A stretch of DNA of 64,000 nt, from positions 372,001-436,000 of the forward strand of contig CANNDF010000004.1 of the NCBI GenBank assembly GCA_947503305.1. The letters are read 5' to 3'. This DNA is from an uncultured Dokdonia sp. GTDB taxonomy: Bacteria > Bacteroidota > Bacteroidia > Flavobacteriales > Flavobacteriaceae. The notes under the pieces are model-generated. The model was not told where the DNA came from and ran no database searches. It saw only the letters and a program-made list of their open reading frames with translations. The translations under genes were made by a program, and so were the position numbers. This document shows positions 37,243-45,269 of this stretch, piece after piece; position 1 is the first letter of the stretch; every line of letters begins with the position of its first letter.

Positions 37243-38310
37243 ATGAATCCAAAAACTAGACTTAACTTAATTACAGATATTGCTTTACACTTGCAATCGG
37301 AATATAATACGTCTGGAATCAATTTACTTTTGGCTGGATATGGAATTAAAACAGAAGATGTATCAATTGTCAATAGTAAAAGGATATATGTAATTGACTT
37401 ATTAAAATCAGAACCTTCCGAAGTTATAATAAAAATTGCACAGGATTTAGAATTAAACATTCCAGAATACAAAATGCCAGAAACTAAAGAACCTAAAGCT
37501 AATATTGAGAAAAAAATATTCATTAGTCATTCTAGTAAAGATGCAAAAATTGTCGAACAGGTAATCGAAATACTAGAAGGAATCGGTGTTCAAAGCAACA
37601 AAATATTCTGTACTTCATTTGAAGGTTATGGAATAGGATTAGGAGAAGATTTCCTTCAAACCATAAAGAATGAGCTAAACAACGAAGTTCTAGTACTTTT
37701 TATACTTTCGCAAAATTTTTATAACAGTCCTGTAAGTCTTTGCGAAATGGGAGCTACTTGGGTTAGAACTTCCGAACACATTCCAATTTTAATCCCTCCG
37801 TTCAATTATAGTGATATCAAAGGAGTAATTCCGAACACGCAGGGAATGAAAATTGACGATAAAGCAAAAATGAATTCTCTTAAAGAAAAAGTCGAATCAT
37901 TCCTTTCTATTAATCCAATAAACTTTTCAGCTTGGGAGCGAAAAAGAGATAATATCTTAACTGCAATAAAAAATATACTTGAAAAAAACGAATCTAAACC
38001 TCACGCATCCGATAAACCACAAACAATTAAAAATAAAGAAACAAACGGAGTTAATTCAGACCAAGATTCGTTAATTAAAGAGTTAAGTAAAAAAGAATGG
38101 CCAGATGATTTTGAAATGCAAATCCATTATATAGAAAAACAAAGAGCTGCTGTTGAGGCATTAAAAAATCATAATCCAAAAGACATTGAAAAGGCTCAAT
38201 TCGAAAAAATCAGAAAACAAGCTAAGATAGAGTGGCCTCAAGATTTTGAAATGCAACTTCATTATGAGGAAAAGCAAGTCAATAGTTTGAGAAAGCTAAA
38301 AAACATATAG
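37243..38310 (+). CDS. TIR-domain protein with N-terminal helical adaptor domain (probable antiphage effector)
   Basis: The 355 residues comprise an N-terminal helical domain (1-80, LNLITDIALHLQSEYNTSGI) similar in style to the effector-associated domains of bacterial conflict proteins, a TIR domain (about 90-230), and a C-terminal region with two repeats of EWPxDFEMQxHYxEKQ. The TIR domain starts KKIFISHSSKDA and has the candidate catalytic Glu168 in SLCEMGATW. Bacterial TIR domains often cleave NAD to stop growth on phage infection; that this one does so is inference. It shares cassette 2 with an XRE/SymE pair. ATG at 37243 follows the core by about 25 bp. Confidence 0.75.
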   Translation: MNPKTRLNLITDIALHLQSEYNTSGINLLLAGYGIKTEDVSIVNSKRIYVIDLLKSEPSEVIIKIAQDLELNIPEYKMPETKEPKANIEKKIFISHSSKDAKIVEQVIEILEGIGVQSNKIFCTSFEGYGIGLGEDFLQTIKNELNNEVLVLFILSQNFYNSPVSLCEMGATWVRTSEHIPILIPPFNYSDIKGVIPNTQGMKIDDKAKMNSLKEKVESFLSINPINFSAWERKRDNILTAIKNILEKNESKPHASDKPQTIKNKETNGVNSDQDSLIKELSKKEWPDDFEMQIHYIEKQRAAVEALKNHNPKDIEKAQFEKIRKQAKIEWPQDFEMQLHYEEKQVNSLRKLKNI

Positions 38311-38312
38311 AT

Positions 38313-38528
38313 TTAAAAAGAAACTAATTCCTTTAATGGAACTTCCAAAGCCTTTGCGATTTCTAAAAGTGAATAAATCGTAGGGTTGACTTTTCCATTC
38401 TCTAACTTTTCAAGTGCCTGTCTGTCTTTATCGCAAGCTCTAGCCAAATCGGACTGACTCCAGCCCTTCTGACTTCTTAACTCAACAATACGCTGACCGA
38501 CTTTCTTTTTAAGTTGCTCTTTATTCAC
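38313..38528 (-). CDS. XRE-family helix-turn-helix regulator, divergent from SymE-like gene
   Basis: The 71-residue protein is a single Cro/CI-type HTH domain: IVELRSQKGWSQSDLARACD, then ALEKLENGKVNPTIYSLLEIAKAL. It is transcribed towards the TIR gene (2 bp apart, convergent) and away from the SymE-like gene 95 bp to its right, so it likely controls that promoter region. It may act as antitoxin or repressor. A decayed homologue with the same arrangement occurs at 44981-45204. Confidence 0.85.
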   Translation of the reverse strand: MNKEQLKKKVGQRIVELRSQKGWSQSDLARACDKDRQALEKLENGKVNPTIYSLLEIAKALEVPLKELVSF

Positions 38529-38623
38529 AGAACAAATGTCAATTAATTATACGACAATTTTGTCATACAAAAATTTGACAACTCATTTTGAATTCTTATG
38601 TTTGTCATATAAATAGTTGACAA

Positions 38624-38827
38624 TTGAGTAATTTCAGAATTCTAAAAATATACAGTAAGTTTCGTTATCGTAGATGGGGAAACAATTATACTGTACCTGA
38701 AATTCGACTAGAAGGACAATGGCTCGAACAACTTGGATTTGAAAAAGGAGATACTGTAAAAATTGACCAGAAGAAACGTAAGCTGATAATAACAGTAAGA
38801 AAAGAAAAAGAGCATAACAAGGTATAA
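38624..38827 (+). CDS. SymE-like toxin (SpoVT/AbrB-type fold)
   Basis: The 67 residues match the SymE family: LKIYSKFRYRRWGNNYTVPE, IRLEGQWLEQLGFEKGD, then a basic tail KLIITVRK. In E. coli SymE is an SOS-induced toxin with an AbrB-like fold held in check by an antisense RNA. Here the divergent neighbour is an XRE regulator instead. TTG appears to be the start. The stop codon falls inside the left arm of attC-like site 2. A second family member is at 45270-45461. Confidence 0.75.
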   Translation: MSNFRILKIYSKFRYRRWGNNYTVPEIRLEGQWLEQLGFEKGDTVKIDQKKRKLIITVRKEKEHNKV

Positions 38828-39000
38828 AGCAAATAGGGCATTTGTGGTTGCCGAAAGTTTTGTATTTTAAGCAATCACGCCAAAACAAAGTTTTGACGTT
38901 TAAGAAAATATAAAAGTAAAAACGTTTGTTTTGGCTTAGTGCAAACCCGAAAAGTCATTTCCTTTTCCCTGCCCCACTTGCCTTATACAGGACGCTGGCA
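38811..39000 (+). repeat. attC-like site 2
   Basis: Left arm AGCATAAC-AAG-GTATAAAGC starts at 38811; right arm GCCTTATAC-AGGAC-GCTGGCA ends at 39000. tataaagcaaatagggc (38823-38839) pairs with gccccacttgccttata (38971-38987) through G-T and Watson-Crick pairs. AGCATAAC is the exact reverse complement of GTTATGCT, the first bases of its own cassette at 37214-37221. Confidence 0.75.
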
Positions 39001-39020
39001 TACATTTGAAGATTGACTTT

Positions 39021-39356
39021 ATGGAATATAAATGGAATACTTTTGATGACGGAAATTCGATTGGGACAATTGGCTCTGAAGGTGGAAAAATATTAAAGGA
39101 TGAGGAAAATTCATTTGGTGCAAGAATCACTTTGGAAGAAAACGGTTCTATTGCACCTTTTTCTATCACAATTGGAATTTATGGACAAATGTTTCATACG
39201 GACTTCTTTAGTTCACCAGAAAAGGCGAAAAAGGAATTTAAAAACTTTAAATTAAAAGTTGAAAAAATAATAGAACATTACTTGATTGACGAAAATAATA
39301 GAGATTCGGAATGGAATAAAAAACATAACCAATTAATGGAACTAATAACTGAATGA
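39021..39356 (+). CDS. Cassette protein, unknown function
   Basis: The 111-residue soluble protein starts MEYKWNTFDDGNSIGTIGSE and continues with alternating beta strands (GARITLEENG, FSITIGIYGQMFHTDFFSS) and a C-terminal helix. The ATG at 39021 is chosen over an upstream TTG at 39006. Its stop overlaps the next gene by four bases (ATGA). I cannot name the family; small acidic beta-alpha proteins like this are common among immunity-type cassette genes, which is only suggestive. Confidence 0.6.
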   Translation: MEYKWNTFDDGNSIGTIGSEGGKILKDEENSFGARITLEENGSIAPFSITIGIYGQMFHTDFFSSPEKAKKEFKNFKLKVEKIIEHYLIDENNRDSEWNKKHNQLMELITE

Positions 39357-39598
39357 AAAATAAGAACCGAATTGTTTATATCTGGATTCTTGGAAATGTC
39401 TTTCTATTTGTAAGGTTCTTAATCGACCCTTTTTTAATCCAATGTGAACCTTGTATTCCGGGTTATCCTTGTCCACCTTGTAGAACGGAATTTGCTAAAG
39501 ATATTTGGATTTATATTCTAATCTGGAATGTATTAATCGAAATAGTGTTTATTATAAAAAGAAAAAAACGTATGCCAACAATGTATAACAAATCATAG
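39353..39598 (+). CDS. Small membrane protein of cassette 3
   Basis: The 81 residues hold two membrane helices (about 7-26 and 50-68) flanking a Cys/Pro-rich loop, IQCEPCIPGYPCPPCRTE. The C-terminus is basic. It is coupled to the preceding gene by an ATGA overlap. The last six codons and the stop lie within attC-like site 3, as often seen for integron cassette genes. The four-Cys loop could bind a metal or form disulfides; no family recognised. Confidence 0.55.
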   Translation: MKNKNRIVYIWILGNVFLFVRFLIDPFLIQCEPCIPGYPCPPCRTEFAKDIWIYILIWNVLIEIVFIIKRKKRMPTMYNKS

Positions 39599-39642
39599 CT
39601 GCCTGACGGCAAGCTACGCTTGTTATACGGGACGTTGTACGC
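39571..39642 (+). repeat. attC-like site 3 (clearest example)
   Basis: Only 72 bp. TATGCCAAC (39571-39579) is the near-exact reverse complement of the cassette's own start, GCTGGCATA at 38994-39002. Inner arms gtataacaa (39583-39591) and ttgttatac (39620-39628) pair perfectly. The centre tagctgcc / ggcaagcta pairs with one extra unpaired A, just as the extrahelical base of integron attC sites. The right side ends GGGAC-GTTGTACGC. Confidence 0.8.
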
Positions 39643-39653
39643 AAGCTTGAAAA

Positions 39654-40112
39654 ATGAGTGCCGAAATTAAAAATCAGTCTGGAAAAACATTTATTGACAA
39701 CGAAGTTGTTGTTTGGGAATTTGACGGAAATAAAGTTGTCAATATTCCAATTGACAGTATAAAGTTAATTGCAGAATACACTACAGCAAACGGACCATTT
39801 ATTGACGATTGGTTTTTGGTAATTTACAATGCAAAATCGGAATATTTTGAAATTTCAATGTATGCAGACAATATCCAAGAAATGATGAAAGAGTTGGGAG
39901 AAAAAATGGAATTCGAATTAATTGCAACTCTGTTTTCTTCGACCGAATGGGAATCAAATATTCTTTACCCAACAGAATTTGACGGACAAGATTTGTGGAA
40001 TATTGTTAAGTGTAAACCAAAATCGACTTTTGAAAAACTCAAATCACTTATCGGAATAAATAAAACGGAATTGGAATTGACAGAAGTTGCTGAAAAAATA
40101 ATTAAGGATTAG
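39654..40112 (+). CDS. Cassette protein, unknown function (next to CDI immunity gene)
   Basis: The 152-residue acidic protein has beta strands near the N-terminus (VVVWEFDGNKVVNIPIDSIK), FIDDWFLVIYNAKSEYFEIS, and FSSTEWESNILYPTEFDGQD; the C-terminal 30 residues are helical. No signal peptide. It shares cassette 4 with a CDI-type immunity gene 4 bp downstream, so it may also be an immunity protein. Family not recognised. Confidence 0.55.
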   Translation: MSAEIKNQSGKTFIDNEVVVWEFDGNKVVNIPIDSIKLIAEYTTANGPFIDDWFLVIYNAKSEYFEISMYADNIQEMMKELGEKMEFELIATLFSSTEWESNILYPTEFDGQDLWNIVKCKPKSTFEKLKSLIGINKTELELTEVAEKIIKD

Positions 40113-40116
40113 TAAA

Positions 40117-40524
40117 GTGAAATCAATTGAACAATTAGAAAACGATTATTGGAAAGAACCAAAAGAATTTACTTCTGGACTTGTTGCTAATTGCCATAAG
40201 TACAGAAAAATTCCAATTGATGAATTGACTATAGAGCAATTAAGATTGTTGATTTCTCAAGAAGTTGGACTTAAACACATCATTGAACTTGGAATAAGCG
40301 AGTTAGATAAAAACATACTGGCAGAAGGCGATTTTTACGAAGGTGATTTACTTATGGCTATATCTAATGTTCAATCTGAATTTTGGAACGAATACAAAAC
40401 CGAATTTTTGACTTTTAAAAATATAGTGGAACGCAATTCGGAATTAATAAAACTAGAACTAGGTGAAAAGAAATTTGACCGAATTAATACAAATATAAAA
40501 GCCAGCGTACAACAACGTGTATAG
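40117..40524 (+). CDS. Contact-dependent growth inhibition immunity-type protein
   Basis: The 135 residues carry the pattern of the CdiI-type immunity family: YWKEPKEFTSGLVANCHKYR, then IEQLRLLISQEVGLKHIIEL and EGDFYEGDLLMAIS. Such proteins neutralise toxins delivered by neighbouring cells. No CdiA-like toxin gene is in the window, so it is an orphan immunity gene, useful against competitors. GTG start. The stop codon (40522-40524) is inside the left arm of attC-like site 4. Confidence 0.65.
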   Translation: MKSIEQLENDYWKEPKEFTSGLVANCHKYRKIPIDELTIEQLRLLISQEVGLKHIIELGISELDKNILAEGDFYEGDLLMAISNVQSEFWNEYKTEFLTFKNIVERNSELIKLELGEKKFDRINTNIKASVQQRV

Positions 40525-40639
40525 CTCATTGCGGCTGAATTCCTTAATCGGAATTCATTGCAATTTGCTATCTTTCAGTTACGGCGGAAAATCATAGCTG
40601 ATTTCCCGCAACGAGCCATACACAAAATCGTTGCCACAC
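40505..40639 (+). repeat. attC-like site 4
   Basis: GCGTACAAC (40505-40513) is the exact reverse complement of the cassette's own start GTTGTACGC (39634-39642). gtgtatagctcattgcgg (40517-40534) pairs with ccgcaacgagccatacac (about 40606-40623) with 16 of 18 matches. Inside is a perfect gaattcc/ggaattc hairpin (40547-40556 region). The right core is GTTGCCACAC. Confidence 0.78.
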
Positions 40640-40641
40640 AT

Positions 40642-41283
40642 TTGAAAAAAACAATCTACATAACTTTAATATTCGGAATTCTGATTTCTTGCAAACATAA
40701 AGAGAAACTAGAACAAGTGGAAAATGAGCGTAGTGAGATTCGTGAATATCCAACTGACCGAGAATTTAAAATAGAAATTGGAGAATTAATCGGACTTGAT
40801 ACGACAGAATTGAATTTTAAACAAATAGCTAATAGAATCGGTTCTTTTCAAGAAGAAAGTTATGGACAACTGACAGTAGAATTTGCAGATGAAAAAATAA
40901 AAAAGCGTTTAATTCCTTATGTTTATGACGAAGGATTAATAAAACGAAAAAATGTTTTACGAATAAAATCTGATTCAATTTTAATCGATAATGGCTATTC
41001 GATAAACGAACTAAAACGACTATTAAAAAGACATTATTTAAACAAAGGTAAAATCCCTTATTATTCTGATTCACCAAGAAAAGCACTCGTTGAAGTAACA
41101 ATTGATACGAGTAAAAACGGAAAGGAGCTTAAAGAGGTTTTGACTAAATTAACACGGACATTTGACGAGATAAAAGAAGAAATATACGACACTATCGAAT
41201 TGAGAGTTTTCTTTGATTACTTTAGACAGATTCCGCCACCGCCGCCACCGCCGAAAATGGAAACTGAAAATTATGGCGGATAA
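40642..41283 (+). CDS. Cassette lipoprotein with proline-rich tail, unknown function
   Basis: About 213 residues. From the TTG at 40642 the protein begins KKTIYITLIFGILISCKHKEK, a lipoprotein signal with Cys at the lipobox; the frame is open upstream but runs back into the attC-like site, so the shorter form is preferred. The middle is charged and helical; a beta segment ALVEVTIDTSKNGKELK precedes the tail, which has eight prolines in a row (IPPPPPPPP-type) followed by KMETENYGG. Membrane-attached, likely facing the periplasm. Family not recognised. Confidence 0.55.
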   Translation: MKKTIYITLIFGILISCKHKEKLEQVENERSEIREYPTDREFKIEIGELIGLDTTELNFKQIANRIGSFQEESYGQLTVEFADEKIKKRLIPYVYDEGLIKRKNVLRIKSDSILIDNGYSINELKRLLKRHYLNKGKIPYYSDSPRKALVEVTIDTSKNGKELKEVLTKLTRTFDEIKEEIYDTIELRVFFDYFRQIPPPPPPPKMETENYGG

Positions 41284-41288
41284 AAAAC

Positions 41289-41425
41289 GTGTGGCAACAA
41301 TGTATATAAAAAATAGCAGTTCAGAGCTAAACCTTTAGTTTGGTTCTTTTCTGCTATCTTTGTTTTAAGCCGAAAAATGGCACATATAAATCTGCTACTT
41401 TTCATACACGAACACGTTGTAGCAC
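41289..41425 (+). repeat. attC-like site 5
   Basis: GTGTGGCAAC (41289-41298) is the exact reverse complement of the cassette's own start GTTGCCACAC (40630-40639), and the match extends to 13 of 14 bases. Inner arms gtatataaaaaatagcag and ctgctacttttcatacac pair with wobble. The right core is GTTGTAGCAC, ending at 41425. Confidence 0.78.
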
Positions 41426-41492
41426 ATTTGAGAAAAACTAGAACAAGATCTAATCTTAAAATTTATTAGTGAAGTAAAAACAAGATAAATCG

Positions 41493-42068
41493 ATGATTAT
41501 ATACAAAGGAATTTTGGAGCATATAGCTAGGTATGTTGAGCTATCAGATTCTGAAATACAAGAGTTCGTTTCCATATTAAAAACCACCAGAGTAAAGAAA
41601 AGGCAATTTATAGTTCAACCTGGGTTTGTTTCTGAATATCGAAACTATATTATAGAAGGTGCGGTTAGGGTTTTCTATTTAGATGACTCAGGAAAGGAAC
41701 ATACTGTAATTATTGCAATAGAAGATTGGTTTTTTACAGACTTTTATAGTTATCTCCACAGAACTCCTGCAGAATACTATGCTGAAGCACTTGAGGATTC
41801 TCTGATCCTACAAATGCATTACAACGATGTTGAAGAACTTTGTAATAGAATACATTCTTTATCACAATATTTTAGATTATTTACCGAAAGATCCATGGCT
41901 CATTCGTATAAGAGAACCATTTCTAATATCAGTAAAACCTCGGAAGAACGATATTGGGAGTACGTTAATAAATATCCTCAAATAGCAAACAGAGTACCTC
42001 AGTACGTCTTGGCCTCTTACTTAGGCATTTCTCCTGAATCAATAAGTAGAATTCGCTCGCGGTCATAA
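41493..42068 (+). CDS. Crp/Fnr-family transcriptional regulator
   Basis: The 191 residues have an N-terminal cyclic-nucleotide-binding-type beta barrel (KKRQFIVQPGFVSEYRNYII, then GAVRVFYLDDSGKEH) and a C-terminal winged-helix with YVLASYLGISPESISRIR. The N-terminal pocket lacks an obvious cAMP signature, as is common in Bacteroidota members that often respond to redox or nitrosative stress. The next gene is an alcohol dehydrogenase, a likely target. The region from here to 44.5 kb looks like a block inserted into or fused with a cassette. Confidence 0.85.
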   Translation: MIIYKGILEHIARYVELSDSEIQEFVSILKTTRVKKRQFIVQPGFVSEYRNYIIEGAVRVFYLDDSGKEHTVIIAIEDWFFTDFYSYLHRTPAEYYAEALEDSLILQMHYNDVEELCNRIHSLSQYFRLFTERSMAHSYKRTISNISKTSEERYWEYVNKYPQIANRVPQYVLASYLGISPESISRIRSRS

Positions 42069-42257
42069 AAAAATTGATCTATATCAATTTTACCTCTTGA
42101 CTTAGGTCAAGCTTTTTTCTTAATCCATATCATATTTGCTTTTTCAATTATGGCGCAACTTTGTCATGTTAATAAGTGACAGATACTAGTTTAGGTTTTA
42201 ATAGATATGAGTTCGCTAAGCCTAATCTGTATTCCTATAAAAATTAAATAATTTATT

Positions 42258-43337
42258 ATGAAAGCAGTAGTGTATAAAGAACGAGCAAAAATTGAGGTCG
42301 TAGATATACCAAAACCAGAACTATTAAAAGATGATGATGTTATCGTGCGAATTACCCTTGCCGGTGTTTGCGGCGCAGATTTAGAATTTACCCAAAACGG
42401 TCCAGAGATGGGGTTATTTGAAGGGATGCGAATAGGGCACGAATTTGTTGGTATTGTAGACCAAGTAGGTAAAGACATTCATTCGTTAAAAGTTGGAGAT
42501 CGTGTGATCGCTTCAGCCATGTTCGTGGACGGCGATTGTTACTATTGTAAACGCGACTTACCTTCAGCATGTGATCATGGTGGGTTATTTGGTACACCGC
42601 TCTTTGCGCAACACGGAGGTGATGATATTCAAGGAGGACAAGCCGAATTCATACGTGTACCTTACGGTAACTCTTCATTATTTAAACTTCCTGAAGGCTT
42701 GATAGGAGACGAGCATGATACAAAAGTTCTTCCATTAGGGGATAATTTTGCTACTGGTTACCACGGTGCCTTAAATGCGAATATCAAAACAGGAGAAACT
42801 GTGGTTGTGATTGGTGATGGCGCTGTGGGTTTAAGCGCTGTAATGGCAGCTACATTATTTGGTCCATCTACAATTATATTGGTAGGACGTCATGATAGTA
42901 GATTAGCACTCGCAAAAACTATAGGGGCGACACATGTTGTGAACTCTAAAAATGAAGATCCTGTAGTATTTGTAAAGTCTCTTACGGACGGACGAGGCGC
43001 AAATTCAGTAATTGATTCTGTGGGTAATAAAACAGCAATTTCGCAAGGAATGGAAATGACTCAAGCTGGCGCGTCGATAAGTGTTCTCGGGTTTGGACAC
43101 CTTTATGAGCCTGTTGATCAACCCTATTCATCTGCCTTGTTTAGAAATATAACAATTCATACTGGTGTTGTAAATGTAGCAGCGTATATGAAAAAATTAC
43201 TTCCGATAGTAGAAAGAGGTGTTATTGACCCTAGTAAAATTTTCACCGACATTTTACCACTTTCAGAGGCAGAAAAAGGCTATGATTTGATGCGTGATCG
43301 TTCTTCTGGAACGCTTAAAGTTGCTTTGCGACCTTAA
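42258..43337 (+). CDS. Zinc-dependent alcohol dehydrogenase
   Basis: The 359-residue medium-chain dehydrogenase shows catalytic zinc ligands Cys in AGVCGADLE and His in RIGHEFVGIV, a partly conserved structural-zinc lobe (DCYYCKRDLPSACD, three Cys in place of four), and the Rossmann motif VIGDGAVGLSA near residue 186. It oxidises alcohols or reduces aldehydes with NAD(P). A 190 bp gap follows the Crp/Fnr gene, which may control it. Confidence 0.88.
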   Translation: MKAVVYKERAKIEVVDIPKPELLKDDDVIVRITLAGVCGADLEFTQNGPEMGLFEGMRIGHEFVGIVDQVGKDIHSLKVGDRVIASAMFVDGDCYYCKRDLPSACDHGGLFGTPLFAQHGGDDIQGGQAEFIRVPYGNSSLFKLPEGLIGDEHDTKVLPLGDNFATGYHGALNANIKTGETVVVIGDGAVGLSAVMAATLFGPSTIILVGRHDSRLALAKTIGATHVVNSKNEDPVVFVKSLTDGRGANSVIDSVGNKTAISQGMEMTQAGASISVLGFGHLYEPVDQPYSSALFRNITIHTGVVNVAAYMKKLLPIVERGVIDPSKIFTDILPLSEAEKGYDLMRDRSSGTLKVALRP

Positions 43338-43374
43338 AAGTTTAAATCAGAAATTTTAAAACAAAATAATTATC

Positions 43375-43800
43375 ATGAAAAAAATATTTTTCACATTAAT
43401 CTTAATTACTATTTATATGACACAAGTACAAGCACAAAATAGCGATGTGCAATTGATTGAAAAAACAATCAACTATTACCTTGATGGAATGACTTCACAC
43501 AATGAAGCATCTTTTGAAAAGGCTTTCCATTCCAATGCAACCATGAAGTGGATTGAAAATGGATTTGAAGAGGTAAATGCTGTTGAGGCGCTAAGTGCGT
43601 ACGTAAATGCAAATGATCCTGTTAAAACTAAGACTAGCATTATGGCTATAAATATCGCAGGAGATGCAGCCAACGTTCAGTTAGAATTAGAATATGATAC
43701 CTTTTCTTACATTGATTTTATGCATTTGCTAAAAATTGACGGCACGTGGAAAATAGTTAGTAAAACGTATTCTACAAGACCTAAAAACAATAAAAGTTAG
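43375..43800 (+). CDS. Exported NTF2-like (lumazine-binding type) protein
   Basis: The 141 residues start with a signal peptide (KKIFFTLILITIYMTQVQAQ) followed by an NTF2-like domain: LIEKTINYYLDGMTSHNEAS, FHSNATMKWI, and the end FSYIDFMHLLKIDGTWKIVS. Family members bind or shield small ligands. It lies 37 bp after the alcohol dehydrogenase, probably in the same transcript. Confidence 0.75.
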   Translation: MKKIFFTLILITIYMTQVQAQNSDVQLIEKTINYYLDGMTSHNEASFEKAFHSNATMKWIENGFEEVNAVEALSAYVNANDPVKTKTSIMAINIAGDAANVQLELEYDTFSYIDFMHLLKIDGTWKIVSKTYSTRPKNNKS

Positions 43801-43848
43801 CTGAAACAATCATAAACAGACCCAAGTGGAATTTTTACAGATATTATT

Positions 43849-44522
43849 ATGAATACCTATTTGCTTCCAGTTGCTGCCATTGTTATTGGAGTTATTATTG
43901 CCTTTGTAACCAAAAAACAAAAGTCGGTAGGAACTAAACTCTTACTAGCATTCAGTGGCGCTTTTCTATTGACCTTAACACTTTTTGATTTATTACCAGA
44001 AGTGTATCATCATTTAGATGTTAAACAAACTGGTTTATTTATAATGTGCGGTATCTTATTGCAAATTACTTTAGAGTTTTTTTCAGAAGGAGTCGGACAT
44101 GGTCATAGACACACACATAAAGTGAGTAAAAATTCCCTTGGGCACTATTTATAAGTCTTTGCATTCATAGTCTTTTAGAAGGAATTCCAATCCATCATCA
44201 TAATGATATGGTATATGGCATCTTAATACATAAAATCCCGATAGCCACCTTATTAACTACATTTCTATTACATTCTAATTACAGTAAACTTCAAATTTTT
44301 AGTTTTTTATTTGTGTTCACACTAATGACGCCTTTAGGCACCTTCATATCTCATAATTTCATATTGGCTACGGCATATGTAAATTATATTAATGCTATAA
44401 TTATCGGTATATTTTTACATATTGCAACAACTATTTTGTTTGAAATTAGTGAAGATCATAAGTTTAATTTATCCAAGTTGATTGTGATCTGTCTCGGTGT
44501 TTTCATTGCTAATTTGATCTAA
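43849..44522 (+). pseudogene. ZIP-family metal transporter split by a frameshift
   Basis: The first frame (43849-44154) gives the N-terminal half with membrane helices and a His-rich loop, GVGHGHRHTHK. It breaks near 44148-44156; a -1 shift restores ISLCIHSLLEGIPIHHHND, which holds the ZIP metal-binding motif HSLLEG, and the frame then runs on through KIPIATLLTTFLL to the stop at 44522. One base missing at about 44150 explains everything. It could be a true mutation, a phase-variation site or an assembly error; there is no long homopolymer at the break. Confidence 0.75.
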
Positions 44523-44682
44523 ATGTTCTGGATAAAATAATCAGGCCAATTATTATACTAATGATAAGATTAAATTATTATTAAAATTAAGAGAGATAAA
44601 AAATTCACTTTTTAAAGAATGCTACGTAAAATGCAAATAAAGTTGTTCTAACTATTAACTGTAATTATGCAAAATTAAGCTA

Positions 44683-44988
44683 ATGGGATTTAAAGTGCCG
44701 AGAGATACTCCTCCAATGGAACGAGAATTAATATATCTACTTGCTGACCTTTGTGTCAAATGGGGATTTTGTATCCCTCCAGATGACTTTGATAAAATTT
44801 CGAAAATGGAATATTATCAAGCTCAGGACTTCGCAATGGATGTTGTAGAAGCGGAAGGATTGGACGGTTATTCTGGGTGGGTAAATAAAATAGCTCAACG
44901 CTTTAGAGTAAGGTTCGGAATGGATGAAATTGATTCTTCAACCTTTGTGGACAGAGTCAGAGGACAAAAAGAAAATTGGTCTAATTAA
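44683..44988 (+). CDS. Small hypothetical protein
   Basis: The 101 residues start MGFKVPRDTPPMERELIYLL and have helical segments around AQDFAMDVVEAEGLD and VNKIAQRFRVRFG. Soluble, no signal. The end overlaps by 8 bp the end of the broken XRE gene on the other strand. Family not recognised. It belongs to the right part of the disrupted cassette that ends at attC-like site 6. Confidence 0.5.
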   Translation: MGFKVPRDTPPMERELIYLLADLCVKWGFCIPPDDFDKISKMEYYQAQDFAMDVVEAEGLDGYSGWVNKIAQRFRVRFGMDEIDSSTFVDRVRGQKENWSN

Positions 44989-45204
44989 TCTTGAGAAGTT
45001 CATCAATAGAAATTTCTAATCCATTCGCAATTTTCATCAAAGTAAGTAAACGTGGATTTGTTTTACCATTTTCAATCATATACTATACAATTGAGTTCTC
45101 CCAATTCCACAATCGAAAGCAAATGACTTTTGGTCAATCTCTTTTTCTTCTCTTAATCGTTTGACTTTAGCGCCTAACTTTTGAAAATATTTTAACTCTT
45201 TCAT
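44981..45204 (-). pseudogene. XRE-family regulator, broken (antitoxin-like partner of SymE)
   Basis: The minus strand reads MKELKYFQKLGAKVKRLREE and on to GIGRTQLYSI, then meets a stop. A shift of frame at about 45080 continues as IENGKTNPRLLTLMKIANGL and EISIDELLKIN to the stop at 44981-44983. Together they form one Cro/CI-type HTH domain like that at 38313-38528. It is divergent from a SymE-like gene at 45270, the same arrangement as in cassette 2. Confidence 0.75.
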
Positions 45205-45269
45205 GTTCACTATACCGAATATCTATAAATTAGTTATATATTTTGTTCGGAGTAACGAACAATTGATTA

